Source of the DNA: Viola odorata
Taxonomy: Eukaryota; Streptophyta; Magnoliopsida; Malpighiales; Violaceae
DNA: 64,000 bases
Assembly (NCBI GenBank): GCA_963691705.1
Contig: OY829541.1
Span: 41,309,661-41,373,660, forward strand
Direction of reading: 5' to 3'
The notes under the pieces were generated by a model, which was given only the letters and a program-made list of their open reading frames with translations, ran no database searches and was not told the origin of the DNA. Made by a program: the position numbers and the translations under genes. This document shows positions 20,160-32,057 of this stretch, one piece after another; the first letter of the stretch is position 1, and each line of letters starts with the position of its first letter.

Positions 20160-20870
20160 GACCTACGCCAAGCGTTATCGCTCTGTTTGTTGCTCAAGAG
20201 TCGTCCATTTTTGTCCTTGTCTCTTGAACCTTAAAGTTTTGGACTTTTGTAACCCTTTTGGGTATTTATGAACAACCATATATTCGGCTTCATAATTTTG
20301 TTTGCTGCTAATTTCCTTTCCTTATTGAGTTGTGATGATGGGTGCGTCGGGAGATATCGCGACATGACCCTGCGCATTTCAATAATCACTCAGTAGATAA
20401 CCTTCATGATAACAGACTTATAGAAGAGAAGCGCGATTTCCGCTGCTCCCAGCTTCCCGCAATATATAGCGCATAATCGCATTGTCGTAGATGTCCTCAA
20501 CTGATGGATCAGAATGACTTGTAGATAGATTCTGACGTCTCCCTTTCCATGGGAATATTGCCAGAGATACACATAATATCTGCATCATTTAAATCACGTT
20601 TCCCAAGCCACGATAGCGAGAGAATCAATCTCCTCGTTGTCTGAACAATATCGCTACACATTCTCGATTAGAAGTCATTAGTAAAACGACATGTATTAAT
20701 AGACAATAATTACCCATAAGAGTCTTTCGGCTCCGACTCGGGTGTTGTCGTTGGTGTCGCTCGTATCGCTTTCTCCACCAGCTATCTTCACCAGGGATTT
20801 CCCATCTATCTTACTTGCTGGGATTTCGCGATTCTTCGCGTTTCCCTATTTTCACGATCGGCCTGGAAAG
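20160..20870. other. Spacer after antisense ORF B
   Basis: The 3' flank of ORF B, with no gene recognised. About 20740-20870 leads into the tandem array. Short frames on either strand show no family motif. Confidence 0.5.
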
Positions 20871-21382
20871 TGCCTCATCTTAGTGAGCCATCGGATCAGG
20901 ACAGATCATCACAAGGCTAGGTTTTTCACTTTTAGGCGTTGACCTCGCATCCCAGAATCGTGCCCTCACTTAGTGAGCCGTCTGTATTAGCCTAGTTATC
21001 ACAAGGATAGGATTTTCACTTCCAAGATGGAGTTACTATCTCTCTGGGGCGTGCCTCTTCCTGGTGAGCTGTCTACACTAGACCAGTTATTACCAAGGAT
21101 AGGACTTTTCACTCCCAGAGATGTCGGGACGTGCCTCATCTTAATGGGCCGTCTATGTTAGCCCGGTTTGCCACAAGGATAGGATTTTTCACTCCCGAGG
21201 GTGTCGAGACGTGCCTCGTCTCAATGGCCCACCCGTGTTAGCGTGGTTGCCACGAGGATAAGACTTTTCACTCCCAACACTAGTTTTTAGGTATGCCAGG
21301 GCGTGCCCTCACTTAGTGAGTTGTTTGATCAGGACCGACCGTCACAAGGATAGGACTTTTCACTCCTGGCACCCTTTATTAT
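20871..21382. repeat. Tandem repeat array downstream of integrase in Tat element
   Basis: Six diverged units of about 80-90 bp begin GTGCCTCATCTTAGTGAGCC or variants (about 20871, 20961, 21051, 21131, 21211, 21301). Each ends in ACAAGGATAGGATTTTTCACT or a close variant. The array lies between the end of integrase and the antisense ORFs, the 3' untranslated region of the element. Tandem arrays in this region are a recognised feature of Tat-lineage elements and a known source of satellite DNA. Confidence 0.85.
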
Positions 21383-21529
21383 CTGCACACAATCAGCCAT
21401 AAAACACACAGGAATATTCTCTATTCGAGCGTTAATACAAGTCAGGGCTGAGATTAATGAAAGGTGCAGAAAGTGTGTTAGACTCTAGCATGGTATAGTT
21501 TCAAACGAGCTACGTTCTAAGAGTTAGGT

Positions 21530-22701
21530 AAGGGAGTACCATCGAGTGTTTCCAGGTGATACACTCCCTTTCCGATAACGCGGGTGACGCGGTATGGGTC
21601 ATCCCAGTTCGGGCTGAGTTTTCACATACGTTGTCCGGCGGCTCGTTTGTCTCTAAGCACCAGGTCGCCTGCTTTCAACAGACGTTCTTTGACGCGCCTG
21701 TTGTGATAACGCGTCATCCTTTGCTTATAATGAAGCGTTTTCAGAAGAGCTTCCTCTTGTCGTTCTGGTAACGCGTCGAGGTTAGCCCGTAGCCTCTTCT
21801 CATTCGTTTCTTCCCTGAAGTATGCCACTCGCAAGCTCATAGTACCGATTTCTACCGGTGTGACGGCCTCAGTGCCAAAAGCCAATGCGAAAGGTGTTTC
21901 TCCCGTACTAGTTTTGACGGTCATGCGGTACGCCCACATCACATATGGTAGCTCGTCTGCCAATTTCTTTTTAGATCCTTCCAATTTTTTCTTTATGCCA
22001 GTGAGAATGCTTCGGTTCGTCACCTCTGCTTGACTGTTGGTTTGCGGGTGAGCCACGGAAGAGAACCTTTGTTCGATCTAAAATTCCGCGCACTGATCTC
22101 TGAAGAACTGGTTGGTGAATTGCGTTCCGTTATCGCTGACTAGCACACGGGGAACACCGAACCTCATGATAACTTGGTGTTTGAAGAAACGCCAAATTTT
22201 TTCTGTCGTGATGTTGGCCACCGCTTCCGCTTCTGCCCATTTCGTGAAGTAATCTACTGTCACGACTATGAATTTTAGTTGAGACCTTGCTTTTGGAAAC
22301 GGGCCCAGGATATCTATCCCCCATTTCGCGAATGGACAAGGAGCCACTATCTCAGAAATCTTTGTAGCGGGTTGTCGAGGAATCTTAGAGAACTCCTGAC
22401 ACTTTTGATAAATCTGTACATAATTGTGGCAGTCTCTTCGAATGGTAGGCCAGTAGAATCCAGACCTAAAGACTTGCACGGCTAAGGTACCGCCTGATGC
22501 GTGCATACCACATATTCCTTCATGGATTTCTCGCAAAGTGTGTAGGCCTTCTTGTTCCGTTATACACTTGGCCGCCGGGTGAGAGAAGCATCTCCGGATC
22601 AGCTCTCCATCATAATATGTACACCTTGCTGCTTGTTTTAGCACCTTCTTTCTCCCGGCGTTATCCGCAAGTAATTCCTCATGTTTCAAGTATTTTATCA
22701 C
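21530..22701 (-). pseudogene. pol: Integrase of Tat element
   Basis: The minus-strand frame contains the zinc-binding region (HEGICGMHASG ... IYQKC, where the first Cys of the CxxC pair appears to be Tyr). The DDE core has all three acids: GIDILGPF, VLVSDNGTQF and SQAEVTNR. The C-terminal part (WDDPYRVTRVIGKGVYHLE) reaches to about 21530. Stops at about 22077 and 21622 break it. The integrase would insert the element's cDNA. No chromodomain is seen, as expected for Tat rather than Tekay/CRM clades. Confidence 0.85.
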
Positions 22702-22710
22702 GGGGATTCG

Positions 22711-23153
22711 CTAGTCATTTTCAATTTCTTCCACGCAAAGCGACGTTTGCTCTTCCATGAAGGAGGGAACTGATATCTCTCGGTAGTACACACCCTTGGG
22801 TATGGACGCGTTTGGATTTGCAGCGAGTTTGGCCAGGCCGTCCGCTTCAGCGTTATCCTCTCGGGGAATGTGTTCAAAGCTGACCCGCATGCCGCTTTTC
22901 TTTATTTCCAACAGTTCGCGTTTCACCTTAGCGAGGTACTGAACCATGATGGGCTCTCTAGCCTGAGAGTGTCCCAAGACTTGGTCTATTATCAGTTTGG
23001 AATCTCCACAAATTTTTAATTGCAAGTCTCCCATCATTCCTGTATCGTGTATGGCCTTGGTGGAAAAGTTTCTTCCTATTCTGAGACCAGCTAGTAGCAC
23101 CTCATATTTCGCCGCGTTATTGGATAAAGGTTGCAGTATTCTGATGGCGTACC
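22711..23153 (-). pseudogene. pol: Second RNase H (archaeal-type) C-terminal part of Tat pol
   Basis: The reading includes AAKYEVLLAGLRIG, LQLKICGDSKLIIDQVLG and VSFEHIPREDNAEADGLAKL, the conserved blocks of the additional RNase H found in Tat elements. The N-terminal blocks (WVVHVDGAKNQ) lie at 27382-27470 on the other side of the inserted hAT element. Rejoining across the insertion is straightforward because the 8-bp target duplication is intact. Confidence 0.85.
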
Positions 23154-23161
23154 GTATCTGC

Positions 23162-26100
23162 TAGGGGTGTACATTTGACCAGCCTGACCCGCTCAACCGA
23201 CCCGACCCGACCCGACCAAAGCTTAAAAATGTATTCACCCGCCCATTAACAGATACAAAAATGACCCGCCTAATCAGTTACGGGTCGGTTCGCGGGTCAA
23301 ACTTTTAAAAACCTGCTATAATCGACCCGACCCGACCTAATATATAATAAATATTAAATAGTTTTATATTAACCTACCCACCCAAAAGTCCAAAACCATA
23401 CACGGCAGTGCACCACTTATTACCATACTAATATGGTAAATTGGTAATTACACAAAACCAAAAACCCTACCCTAACGTCACTTTCTCTCTTCCAAAATCC
23501 CTAGCCGCACTCATTTTCTCTCTTGCAAAATCAAACCACACATCATCTTATTCTTTACAACAAACCCTAGCCGCCACCTCATGTTTCTTCTCTTCCACAA
23601 ACCCTAGCTGCACCCTTCTCTTCCACAAACCCTAGCCGCACAAGATCTTTCTCCTCTTTCAATTCATATATCTCAGCTTTTCATTGTCGTCGTCGGGGTC
23701 ACTATCGTCAAACGTCATCCACCAACAAGGTATCCATCATTCCGCATCTAACTTTCTGTCAAATTAAATTACTGCAAGTTTTTGTTTTATTCTTCGCTTT
23801 GTCTTTCCGATTTTGTTGAATCGTTGAATGATTTGTTGCTATGAATTTGTTTTGTGAGTAAAAAATAATTAAATGCTGAAGCGGTGCTTGTTTTTTCATT
23901 TTTAATTAAGCATATAAATTGCACTTGATTAAATTAATTTTACTACTAAATCTTAATGCAAGTAGCTATTGGATTCGGACTAGTGAAAAAATCTCATCAC
24001 GTTCTGAAATTTGATTATTGTATCATTCATAACAGATGGATGATAATGTTTAGTGGTTTATAATTCTATCAGTATTCTTAATTTTACTACATTCAAAAAT
24101 TGATTATTGTTTTATTCATAACAGATGGGTGATGCTGAAATTTCAACAAGTAATGCTGCTGAAATATCAACAAGTGTCGTTGCTGGTTCAAACAATGAGG
24201 AGCAAACTCAAACACAACAAGCTGTAATCGTAGGAGAGAAAAGAAGTCGTGAGCAATCCAAAGTATGGGATCATTTTACGCCTGTTCCAGGGACTACAGG
24301 TAAGAACCGTAGAGCTACTTGCAATCATTGTGGTGCAAATTATGCTTGTGGCTCCAAAAATATTGGCACTACTAATTTGTGGTCACATTTAGATGGTAGA
24401 TGCAAAAAGTATGATTATAGAGTTGTTAGAGATAAAAATCAGAAAATGTTAGTATTTCAACCTAAAAAAGAAGTGGGTGTTGATGGGATTAAAAGTGGTA
24501 CTTTGAAAGCCATAGGTTATACAAATGATGCTTGTAGGAAGGCACTCGCTAGTATGGTTATTGTAGATGAGATGCCTTTTAGGGTCGTTGAGGGTGCGGG
24601 TTTTTCTGAATTTTTGTCAAGTTATGCAACCTTTGTTTAAAGTACCTTCAAGGGTGACTGTTGCAAGAGATTGTATGAAACTGTATTTTGAAGAAAAAAC
24701 CAAGTTGAAAGAAAAAATTAAGGGTCAGCGCATTTGTTTGACAACAAACACTTGGACTTCTATCCAAAACATCAATTATATGTGTCTCATAGCTCATTGG
24801 ATTGGTGATGATTGGAAGTTAAACAAACGGATAATTAATTTTTGTCAAGTTGCAAGTCACAAGGGTGAGGTTTTGGGTAAGGTTGTTGAGAATTGTTTAT
24901 TGGATTGGGGAATAGACAAAATTCTAACATTGACAGTAGACAATGCAAGCTCCAATGATGGAGTCATCAAACACCTAAAGAGTGCGACTGGAGAGTGGAA
25001 TAATGTGATCTTTGGGCATGAATATTTGCATGTAAGGTGTTGTGCGCATATTGTCAATTTAATTGTTTGTGAAGGTTTGAAGAAAGTGAATGAGTCAATT
25101 GTTCGGATTAGGAATGCCATTAGATATGTGAGGTCTTCACCTTCTAGGCTTCTTTCTTTTAAAAAATTTGCTGAAAAACTAAAGGTTTCAACTCAAAGTC
25201 TTGTATGTTTGGATATTGCAACGAGGTGGAATTCCACCTATAAGATGTTGGAAGCTGCTGAAAAGTTTGAAAAGGTTTTTGATAGAATGAAAAGGGAAGA
25301 TGTTAGGTTTTCTAAATACTTTGAGGAAGGTGGGAAGATTAGTGGGCCTCCTGCATTACTTGATTGGAAAAATTCAAAAGTTTTCATCAAGTTCTTGAAG
25401 CTGTTTTATGTGGTTACTTTGAGATTTTCAGGTTCTTTGTTTGTTACATGTAATAATTTTTTTCATGAACTTGTGAACATGCAATCCAAGATAGTTCAAT
25501 TGTCTAGAGGTAAAGATGCTCTATTAAGTGGGATGGCAACTGGTATGATGTTGAAGTTTGATAAATATTGGGGAAAGTTTGACAAAGTTAATTTCTTGTT
25601 ATATGTGGTTGTTGTGTTGGATCCACGTTACAAGTTAAGATATGTAAATTTTTGTTTTGGTCAAGTTTATGATCCAGTAATAGCTTCTGATTTGACAACG
25701 AAAGTAAGGGCAACTTTTGTGAGGTTATATGAACATTTTTCTGCTTAAGTGAACAAAGATGAGGGGAGTGCTAGTGCGCCGAAAGTTACTCAAGTGGAAG
25801 AGAATGATGATGTAATGGATGATGAGCATAATGAGTTGGCTGCTAAGTTTAAGATGCATTTGATGAAAGAGGATAATGTCGAGAATAAGGATGAGGTTGA
25901 GAGGTATCTTTTAGATGGGTGTGAGGAGATTAGTGATGAAAAATTTAATATTTTGGATTGGTGGAAAACCAATAGGTACAGATATCGAGTTCTTGCAATG
26001 ATAGTTCGCGAGGTGTTGGTTGTCCCAGTGTCAACGGTTGCATCAGAATCTGCTTTCAGTACCGGTGGGCGTGTTCTTGATCCGTTTCGAAGTTCTTTAG

Positions 26101-27373
26101 CTCCAACAATGGTGGAAGCTTTACTTTGCTGCCAAAATTGGTTGTGTTGCTCTCAAGAACAAATTGACTTGCATGATGCCTTGGAAGATATTGAAAATTA
26201 TGATGAAATTGAATCAGGTACCAATAAATTTATTTCAAAAAATTCTGTTATTTAAATATTAATGAATGCTTATCATGTTTTCTTATTTTGCAGAATTTGC
26301 ATCAAAAGTTACTTTGGATCTTGATGTTGACGAAGAGTATGTCACTTACTTTTTATTCTTTTTCATCATTATTATTGAGATTTAATTCTGATTTTTATTT
26401 TATTTTTATGCATGTTTAAAAGTTTGGAAGAGGATGTGGAGGTTGTTGGATTGGATATAAATTAATAGATTGGTTCAGTGGTATTTTTGTTTTTGGTGCT
26501 GCATGCTTTTCATTGAAACCAAGTTATCTTTTATTTCTGATTTTTTATTATTATTTATGCAATTCGATATTAATTTATGGTTGTTGTTGTTGTTGGTTGG
26601 GTATTGGTAGTTTTTCATTCTTTACTTCTATTTGCCTAAACGTATGCAAGTACATAATTTTTATGGGTATTCAATCTTTTGAGAATTGATTTTTTGTACT
26701 TTGATTATTATGAGGATGATAAAGTCAAGTGAACTCGATTCTTTTTCATGATTACATTGGTTGATCTTGATTGCTCTCTTGTGGTTTGGAAGTTGAATTT
26801 AATTAGTGAAATTGTTTCTTTTTTCATGATTATACTGGTTGTATTGGATGTTTAATCAAGTTATGTGTGTTGTATAGGGGAGGGAATTGACAAATCATCA
26901 ACTAGATCAAGCCTGGAAGAATAGTTTGTTGGCTTTGAATTTGAATCTAAGCTCAAATTGCAGGATTTTTCAAGGAACGAATGTGTTCCTTATGTTGTGT
27001 TGTTGCTGGTTTTTCTGTTTATTGTAGTTGAATTTTATTTTATTTTTATTGCTGAATTTATTTATTTATTGTTGGTGAGTTTTGTAAGACTTGCCTATTA
27101 AAAAACAGGCCCAATCACTCTTGAATTTTTTTCATATTATTGCTGAACTTATCTTGGATTATATGCTTAGGCCTGTTAAAAATTTGGCCCATTTTATGGG
27201 CCCAAAAGTGACCCGCCAACCCGTTGACCCGCCAAAGACCGACCCGTAACCGCCAAACCCGCCACCCGCGGTTATGCTGTCAAAAACCGACCCGAATCGA
27301 CCCGCTTAATTACAGGCGGGTCGGTGGCGGGTTGGGCCTATAATCGACCCGACCCGACCCGTGTACACCCCTA
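23162..27373 (+). mobile_element. hAT (Ac-type) DNA transposon, nearly complete
   Basis: Perfect 12-bp terminal inverted repeats (TAGGGGTGTACA) and a perfect 8-bp target duplication, GTATCTGC, at 23154-23161 and 27374-27381. The element is 4,212 bp. Both subterminal regions are packed with GACCCGACCC-type repeats (23190-23340 and 27190-27360), probably transposase binding sites. It encodes a full-length transposase with only two visible lesions. It lies within the RNase H coding region of the Tat element and is younger than it. Confidence 0.95.
24125..26465 (+). pseudogene. hAT transposase (BED finger, RNase H-like core, hATC)
   Basis: The start at ATG 24125 gives MGDAEISTS. A BED zinc finger (CNHCGANYACG ... 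LWSHLDGRC) spans about residues 50-95. The catalytic region includes LTLTVDNASSNDGVI and HVRCCAHIVNLIV (the conserved CAHI[LV]NLIV block) and WNSTYKMLE. The C-terminal dimerisation domain has FNILDWWKTNRYRY and VSTVASESAFSTGGRV, ending in CCQNW. Two short 3' introns are inferred (26218-26293 and 26337-26422), giving exons that end in VEVVGLDIN and a stop at 26465. Lesions: an extra T in a T-run near 24612 shifts the frame, and TAA at 25746-25748 interrupts it. Otherwise all domains are well conserved, so inactivation is recent. Confidence 0.9.
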
Positions 27374-27381
27374 GTATCTGC

Positions 27382-28857
27382 ATATCATGTGGCCCGATCA
27401 TGAAGATCCCAGCTCCCGCTAGTTCTTGGTTCTTAGCTCCATCCACATGAACAACCCACAAGTTAGTGTAGGTTTCAGGAAACAGGAGGTCCAGGTCCTC
27501 TCTTTCCTCTTCCGGCAGGTCCGTTAACGGGTCTTCTGTGAAGGTACACTCGGCTATGAAGTCTGCTAGGACCTGGGCTTTCACGGAGGGACGGTTTTTG
27601 TACCGCAACCTATATTGCTCGAGTTCGATGGCCCAAATCAGCATCCTTCCTGAAGACTCAGGCTTCCGGAATATCCTTTTCAATGGCTGGTCAGTGAGTA
27701 CGATAACGGGATGGGCTTGGAAGTATCTGTCCATCTTCCGCGTGGCCTGAACTAGTGCAAATGCTATTTTTTCAATGCGAGCATATCGCAGCTCGGCATC
27801 TTTCAAGATGTGACTCACAAAATAGACAGGGTGATGCAGATGGTTGTCGTCTCGAACGAGGACGGCACTAACCACTTCGTCTGCAACGCCGAGGTATAGG
27901 TATAGGGTATCGCCCGGTTCTGGCCTTGTCAGCATCAGGTCGGAGGATAAATAAGCTTTCAGGCCCATGAACGCCTTTTCGCATTCCGTTGTCCATCCGA
28001 AAGGAGCTTTTTTAAGTATGACCTTAAAAAAGGGCAGACATCTCTCGCCTTGCTTAGAGATAAACCGCCCTAGGGCAGTAACGCGCCTCGTCAACCTTTG
28101 CACCTCCTTGACAGTTCGAGGAGGTATCATATCCTGGATGGCTTTGACCTTTGAGGGGTTGGGCTAGATGCCTTTTCGGCTAACCACATAGCCCAAAAAT
28201 TTTCCCGTCTGAAACGCGAACATGCATTTACGGGGATTCAACTTCATTTGATATTTCCTCATCACGCGGAAGACTTCTTCTAAGTCATTCAAATGGCCCT
28301 GGAAACTTCGGCTCTTAACCAGTATATCGTCAATATACGCTTCCATATTTCTTCCGATTTGCTTTTCAAAGACCTTGTTTGCCATTCGTTGAAAGGTGGC
28401 TCCAGTATTCTTCAGCCCAAACGGCATTGCCGTATAACAGTAAGTAGCTTTCGGGGTAATGAAAGTGGTTTTTTCTTCATCCTCAACGGCCATAGGGATT
28501 TGATGGTATCCCGAATTGGCATCTAGAGAGCTTAGATAGGCGTACCCCGCAGTCTGATCGACCAGCTGATCAATTTTGAGGAAGAGGGTAGCAATCTTTA
28601 GGACAGGCATCATTTAAGTTAGTAAAATCGATGCACATACGCCAATCTCCGTTGGGCTTGGGGACAAGAACTGGGTTGGCTAGCCAGGTCGGGTATTGAA
28701 CTTCTCGGATGAAGCCGGCGTCTAGGAGTTTAATCACCTCCTTCTCGACAGCTGACGCTTTCTCTGCAGAGAACGCGCGTCGCTTCTGCTGGATTGGCTT
28801 GATGTTGGAGTCAACATTGAGTCGGTGTTCTGCCACCTTTCGAGAGATACCTGGCAT
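27382..28857 (-). pseudogene. pol: Reverse transcriptase and RNase H of Tat element
   Basis: RT blocks in order: WLANPVLVPKPNGDWRMCID, LSSLDANSGYHQIPM, MPFGLKNTGATFQRM and the catalytic YIDDILV. RNase H follows with PFGWTTECEKAF, LYLYLGVADEVVSAVL and HPVYFVSHIL. The start of the second RNase H (VVHVDGAKNQELAGAGI) lies next to the hAT insertion. A frameshift near 28600 and an in-frame TAG at about 28161-28163 interrupt it. Length and order are as in complete Tat pol proteins. Confidence 0.9.
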
Positions 28858-28972
28858 GTCCGTGGGCCTCTATGCGAATTCTCCTTTACACTTGTGCAAC
28901 AGTCGAGCTAGTTAAAGGTTTTCCATAGGGCTAAGCTTTTCACTAACTAGGAAGCTTGCTCCGTCGATCCAG

Positions 28973-29944
28973 TTAACCGCCACGGGTGTCTAATGGCTGA
29001 GTTCGTTTCTCATCATTTTGTTCGTACGGATCTACCGTTACACAGACGTACCTATCACAACTCTTCTGAGTCATGAGGAGGTAACACTCGGCCGTCAATT
29101 TCTGATTGCCTTTTATTGAGACTACTCCATCCCAAGAGGGATATTTCATCCTCAAATGTTTCTGCGATATCGCTGCTCCGAAGCGGTTGAGGAAAGGTCT
29201 CCCTAGAATAGCGTTATAGGGCAGATTTAGGTCCACGACCAGGAATAGCAGCTCCTCTGATCGCTTGGAGGTATCCTCTCTGAAGTACACGGGCAAGATG
29301 GTTACCCCGGTTACTGGGATCGGGACCCCGTCCACCCCAATTATTGGCTTCTTGCAGGGCGTCAACTCGCTGTCAGGGAGCTTCATAAGATTATAGGCTT
29401 CTAGTGAAAATAAGTTCACGGCGCTTCCGTTGTCTATGAGGGTTCTTCTAACCCCGTGATTAGCGATAACAGGTGTAACCACTAATGCATCGTTATGTGG
29501 ATAAATGACGTCTTTCTCGTCCTCTTCGGAAAAAGACAGCACCATCCTGTCCAAAGCGCTTATCACTTCGCTTTTCATTATCGCACCCTCCCGCTTCCGC
29601 TTGTCTCCCGTCGCGGGCGTTAACTGTGCAGGTTCATCTAGGTAGGGGGTGCCTCCGGCTATGATGTTGATGATAGGGACCTCGTCATCATCCACCATGA
29701 GTGCCTCTCTACCTCTTCCGGCGGGGACAACGTTATTTCCCCGAACGCGAGGGGGAGCTGGTATGTTATCAGCGGTTCTGCCCGCAGGATTGTTCCTAGC
29801 TTCCTCTCTAGTCTTAGTGGCGAATTCTCCAAGATACCCTTCCTCTACTAGCCGTTCTATCGCCAGCTTCAATTCTCTGCACACTTCTGTAGAGTGTCCC
29901 TTAGCTTTGTGAAACTTGCAAAAAGCATTTTCTCTTCCTCTCAT
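28973..29944 (-). pseudogene. pol: Gag C-terminal region and aspartic protease of Tat element
   Basis: An open frame of 323 codons, separated from gag by a single TAA at about 29993-29995. It starts with a Tat-type zinc-knuckle-like block, CKFHKAKGHSTEVCRELK. It contains the protease active site LIDNGSAVNLF (the family has D-x-G-S) and the flap/second block AILGRPFLNRFGA. It would process the polyprotein. The frame itself is intact, but expression depends on the broken upstream gag. Confidence 0.85.
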
Positions 29945-29992
29945 AATTACCCTAGGCTTAACGGGGGCGGGGTAATGAATGGGTAGATTCCG

Positions 29993-31573
29993 TTATTCCA
30001 CAATCGCTAATATCTCCGCTCTTGGTAAAATGAGGGAAGGGAGGTCCGGGTCGTAAATTCGGCCTTTGGGAGGATCTCCCTGTCGTCGAGTAGGGGAATT
30101 GCTAGACTTTCCTTTTGAGGAGTTGCCTCTTCGCCGGCTAGAGGCCTTAGGAATGTGATCTTTTCGCTGTGCGTATTCGTCAATAAAACGATCCTCCGAA
30201 GTCGTGGTGGTAGGAGCGTTAAGGACTTGAGGAGCGTTAAGGACTTGAGGTGCGTCTTGTAACACGTTCCGGGCTCTGTCCCTATTTTCTTCTTCTTCCA
30301 TTCTTGCGTAGTTGTGGGCTTTCAGCCTTAATGCGTCTAAAGTCGCTGGGGGGTCTACCATTAACGTGTCTCTTAATTTCCCGTAACGGCAGTTCCGCTT
30401 CAAGGCTTCTACGGCGAAGTCCACGGTAACGCCGGGTGTTAATGACATTTCCAAGTCGAAGCGACTAAGGAAATCTCTCAAAGATTCCTGAGGCTTTCGG
30501 TGAATATCAAATAAGGCCACGGCAGATTTCCTGATGGGGATCGCAGTGCTGAATCGACTTCGAAACTTAGATTCCAACTGTGGGAAGCTATCAATAGATC
30601 CACTGGGAAGACCTTCAAACCAGAGGCGGGCAACCCCTGACAACATCATGACAAATATTTGACACAAGGCTGCATCACTATGGGTCTGGAATTGTACGAA
30701 GTCCTTCACCTTGTTGAGATGAGAAATGGGATCTCTCGTACCATCGTATGACTCTGTAGGAAGTTTCACATGCCGACTGACCCTATGACGCCTCACCCGA
30801 TGACTAAACGGGTGACCTGAAGTATCGTCGAGGATTTCACGCGTATGACGAGGGGGTGACACTTCCGGATGACGCCTTCGATTATGCGGATCTGGAGTGT
30901 GAAGTCTCTGAGGGGACTGACTGCGACTTTCGGGCGAGCGGGTTTGATGTCTTCTACTACTGGATCTTTTGCTACGTTCAAGGGATATATTCCTATTCAC
31001 TTCTTCTCACCGACCGTCCCAACAGTCTCTGTGTTTGTCGAGCCGCCTTTCTCCTTGGGGGATAGGAAATTGCAGCACATAAGACTCCACCTGTCCCTGG
31101 TCGAGTCGCACAAAGCTAATTGGGGTATCCGCCGCAGGCATAGTTAACGGAACACTTCTGGGTTGTAAGGGCGATAAGGGTCGTTCGGCGACAATGGATG
31201 GTGTAAAAATAACCTGGGGAGGAATACTCGACCCAGAAGCATCTGGCGCGATCCTCGCGGCCAGCTTAGTCAAGTAATCCAGTCGAGCACGAAGGGCGGA
31301 TATTTCACTCGCGAGGGGGTTGTTTGCCTCGTTAAGCGTGAGTCCCCTAGAAGGAGGAGCATAAGAACTGGATCCCCCCGCCTAGGGCAAGGGAATGCTT
31401 ATCTGAGAGGAAGGCGTTCCTCCTACCATTCTAAAGGAGAGATCTGAAGACTCTCGACTGATTTCTTGCATTATAGTAGACTCATCAGCGGTGGCGAAAG
31501 GAAAAAGTCGTCTACGGATTGCTAAGGGAATGCTAGAAGATGGAGGCGGAGTAGACTCCGAGTCAGAAGCCAT
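29993..31573 (-). pseudogene. gag: Gag of Tat element
   Basis: It begins MASDSESTPPPSS at 31573, just inside the 5' LTR. The Retrotrans_gag core (PF03732-like) lies at about 30800-30350, with VKLPTESYDGTRDPISHLN, MLSGVARLWFEGLP and FLSRFDLEM. A short duplication (QVLNAPQVLNAP) lies at about 30220. An in-frame TAG at 31382 and a frameshift near 31000 interrupt the N-terminal third. The 3' end stops at 29993 and is followed in frame by the protease region. Confidence 0.85.
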
Positions 31574-31641
31574 GGTTGGTCTGATCTTCCCAGGAAAAAT
31601 GGAGTTTGGCTGTCAAAGATGCTCACTTAATCAACCAAAGC

Positions 31642-31661
31642 TCTCAACGAGAGCACCAATT
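31642..31661 (-). promoter_or_regulatory. Candidate primer-binding site of Tat element
   Basis: Directly inside the right LTR, the minus strand reads AATTGGTGCTCTCGTTGAGA. A TTGG(T/C)GC-type sequence at this place is usual for plant gypsy PBSs. I could not assign the tRNA. Confidence 0.6.
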
Positions 31662-32057
31662 TGATAAGATTCGAAGTTCTGGGGAGTCGGAAGTGGGGGG
31701 GGGGGGGGGGGGGGGGGGGGCGATCAGAGTCACTGTGGTTACCGTTGAATGTACCTGCAAAGCGCTAGAGGGAGGGCTCCGGCGTAGACACTCTGATGCC
31801 TAAGTTAGTACGGTTGTTCAAAATAGCAGAGGTTCCAGTAGCGATCTTAGGCTTACCTTACGCTTTAAATGGTGGGGTATTTATAGGCCGCACGAGGGAG
31901 TTAATTTTAGTGGAAGGCGTTATCGGGGGAGATAACGCCTCAAGTGACGTCATAGGCGACAGCTTCTAGTGACGTCATAGGCGACAACTTCCAGTGACGT
32001 CATAGTTGTCCTGGGATGGGATAGCGTCGTGCGTGCAGATGGATGACGCGTGAGACA
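31662..32057 (-). repeat. 5' LTR of Tat element, also abutting a second polypurine tract
   Basis: 396 bp, TGATAAG...GAGACA on the plus strand (TGTCTC...CTTATCA in element orientation). It carries the same TGACGTCA triplet (31945, 31970, 31995) and TATA box as the left LTR. Its poly-G tract (31695-31720) has 26 G residues where the left LTR has seven. On its right it is followed by C11 and TGATGTCGACC, which on the minus strand is a polypurine-like tract leading into the LTR. Confidence 0.85.

Larger units (their letters stand above)
11306..32057 (-). mobile_element. Giant Ty3/gypsy retrotransposon, Tat/Retand-like, with antisense ORF block
   Basis: Direct repeats at 11306-11680 and 31662-32057 are its LTRs. 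The coding order on the minus strand is gag (31573-29993), protease (29944-28973), RT and RNase H (28857-27382), second RNase H (23153-22711) and integrase (22701-21530). Plus-strand ORFs lie between integrase and the 3' LTR. Two RNase H regions, extra ORFs on the opposite strand and tandem repeats downstream of integrase are known traits of the Tat lineage (Retand/Ogre relatives). A 4.2-kb hAT element (23162-27373) splits the RNase H region. Stops and frameshifts in gag, RT and integrase make it defective. The left LTR lacks its last few bases and the polypurine tract, so the internal 3' end has been deleted. No target duplication could be identified. Confidence 0.85.
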
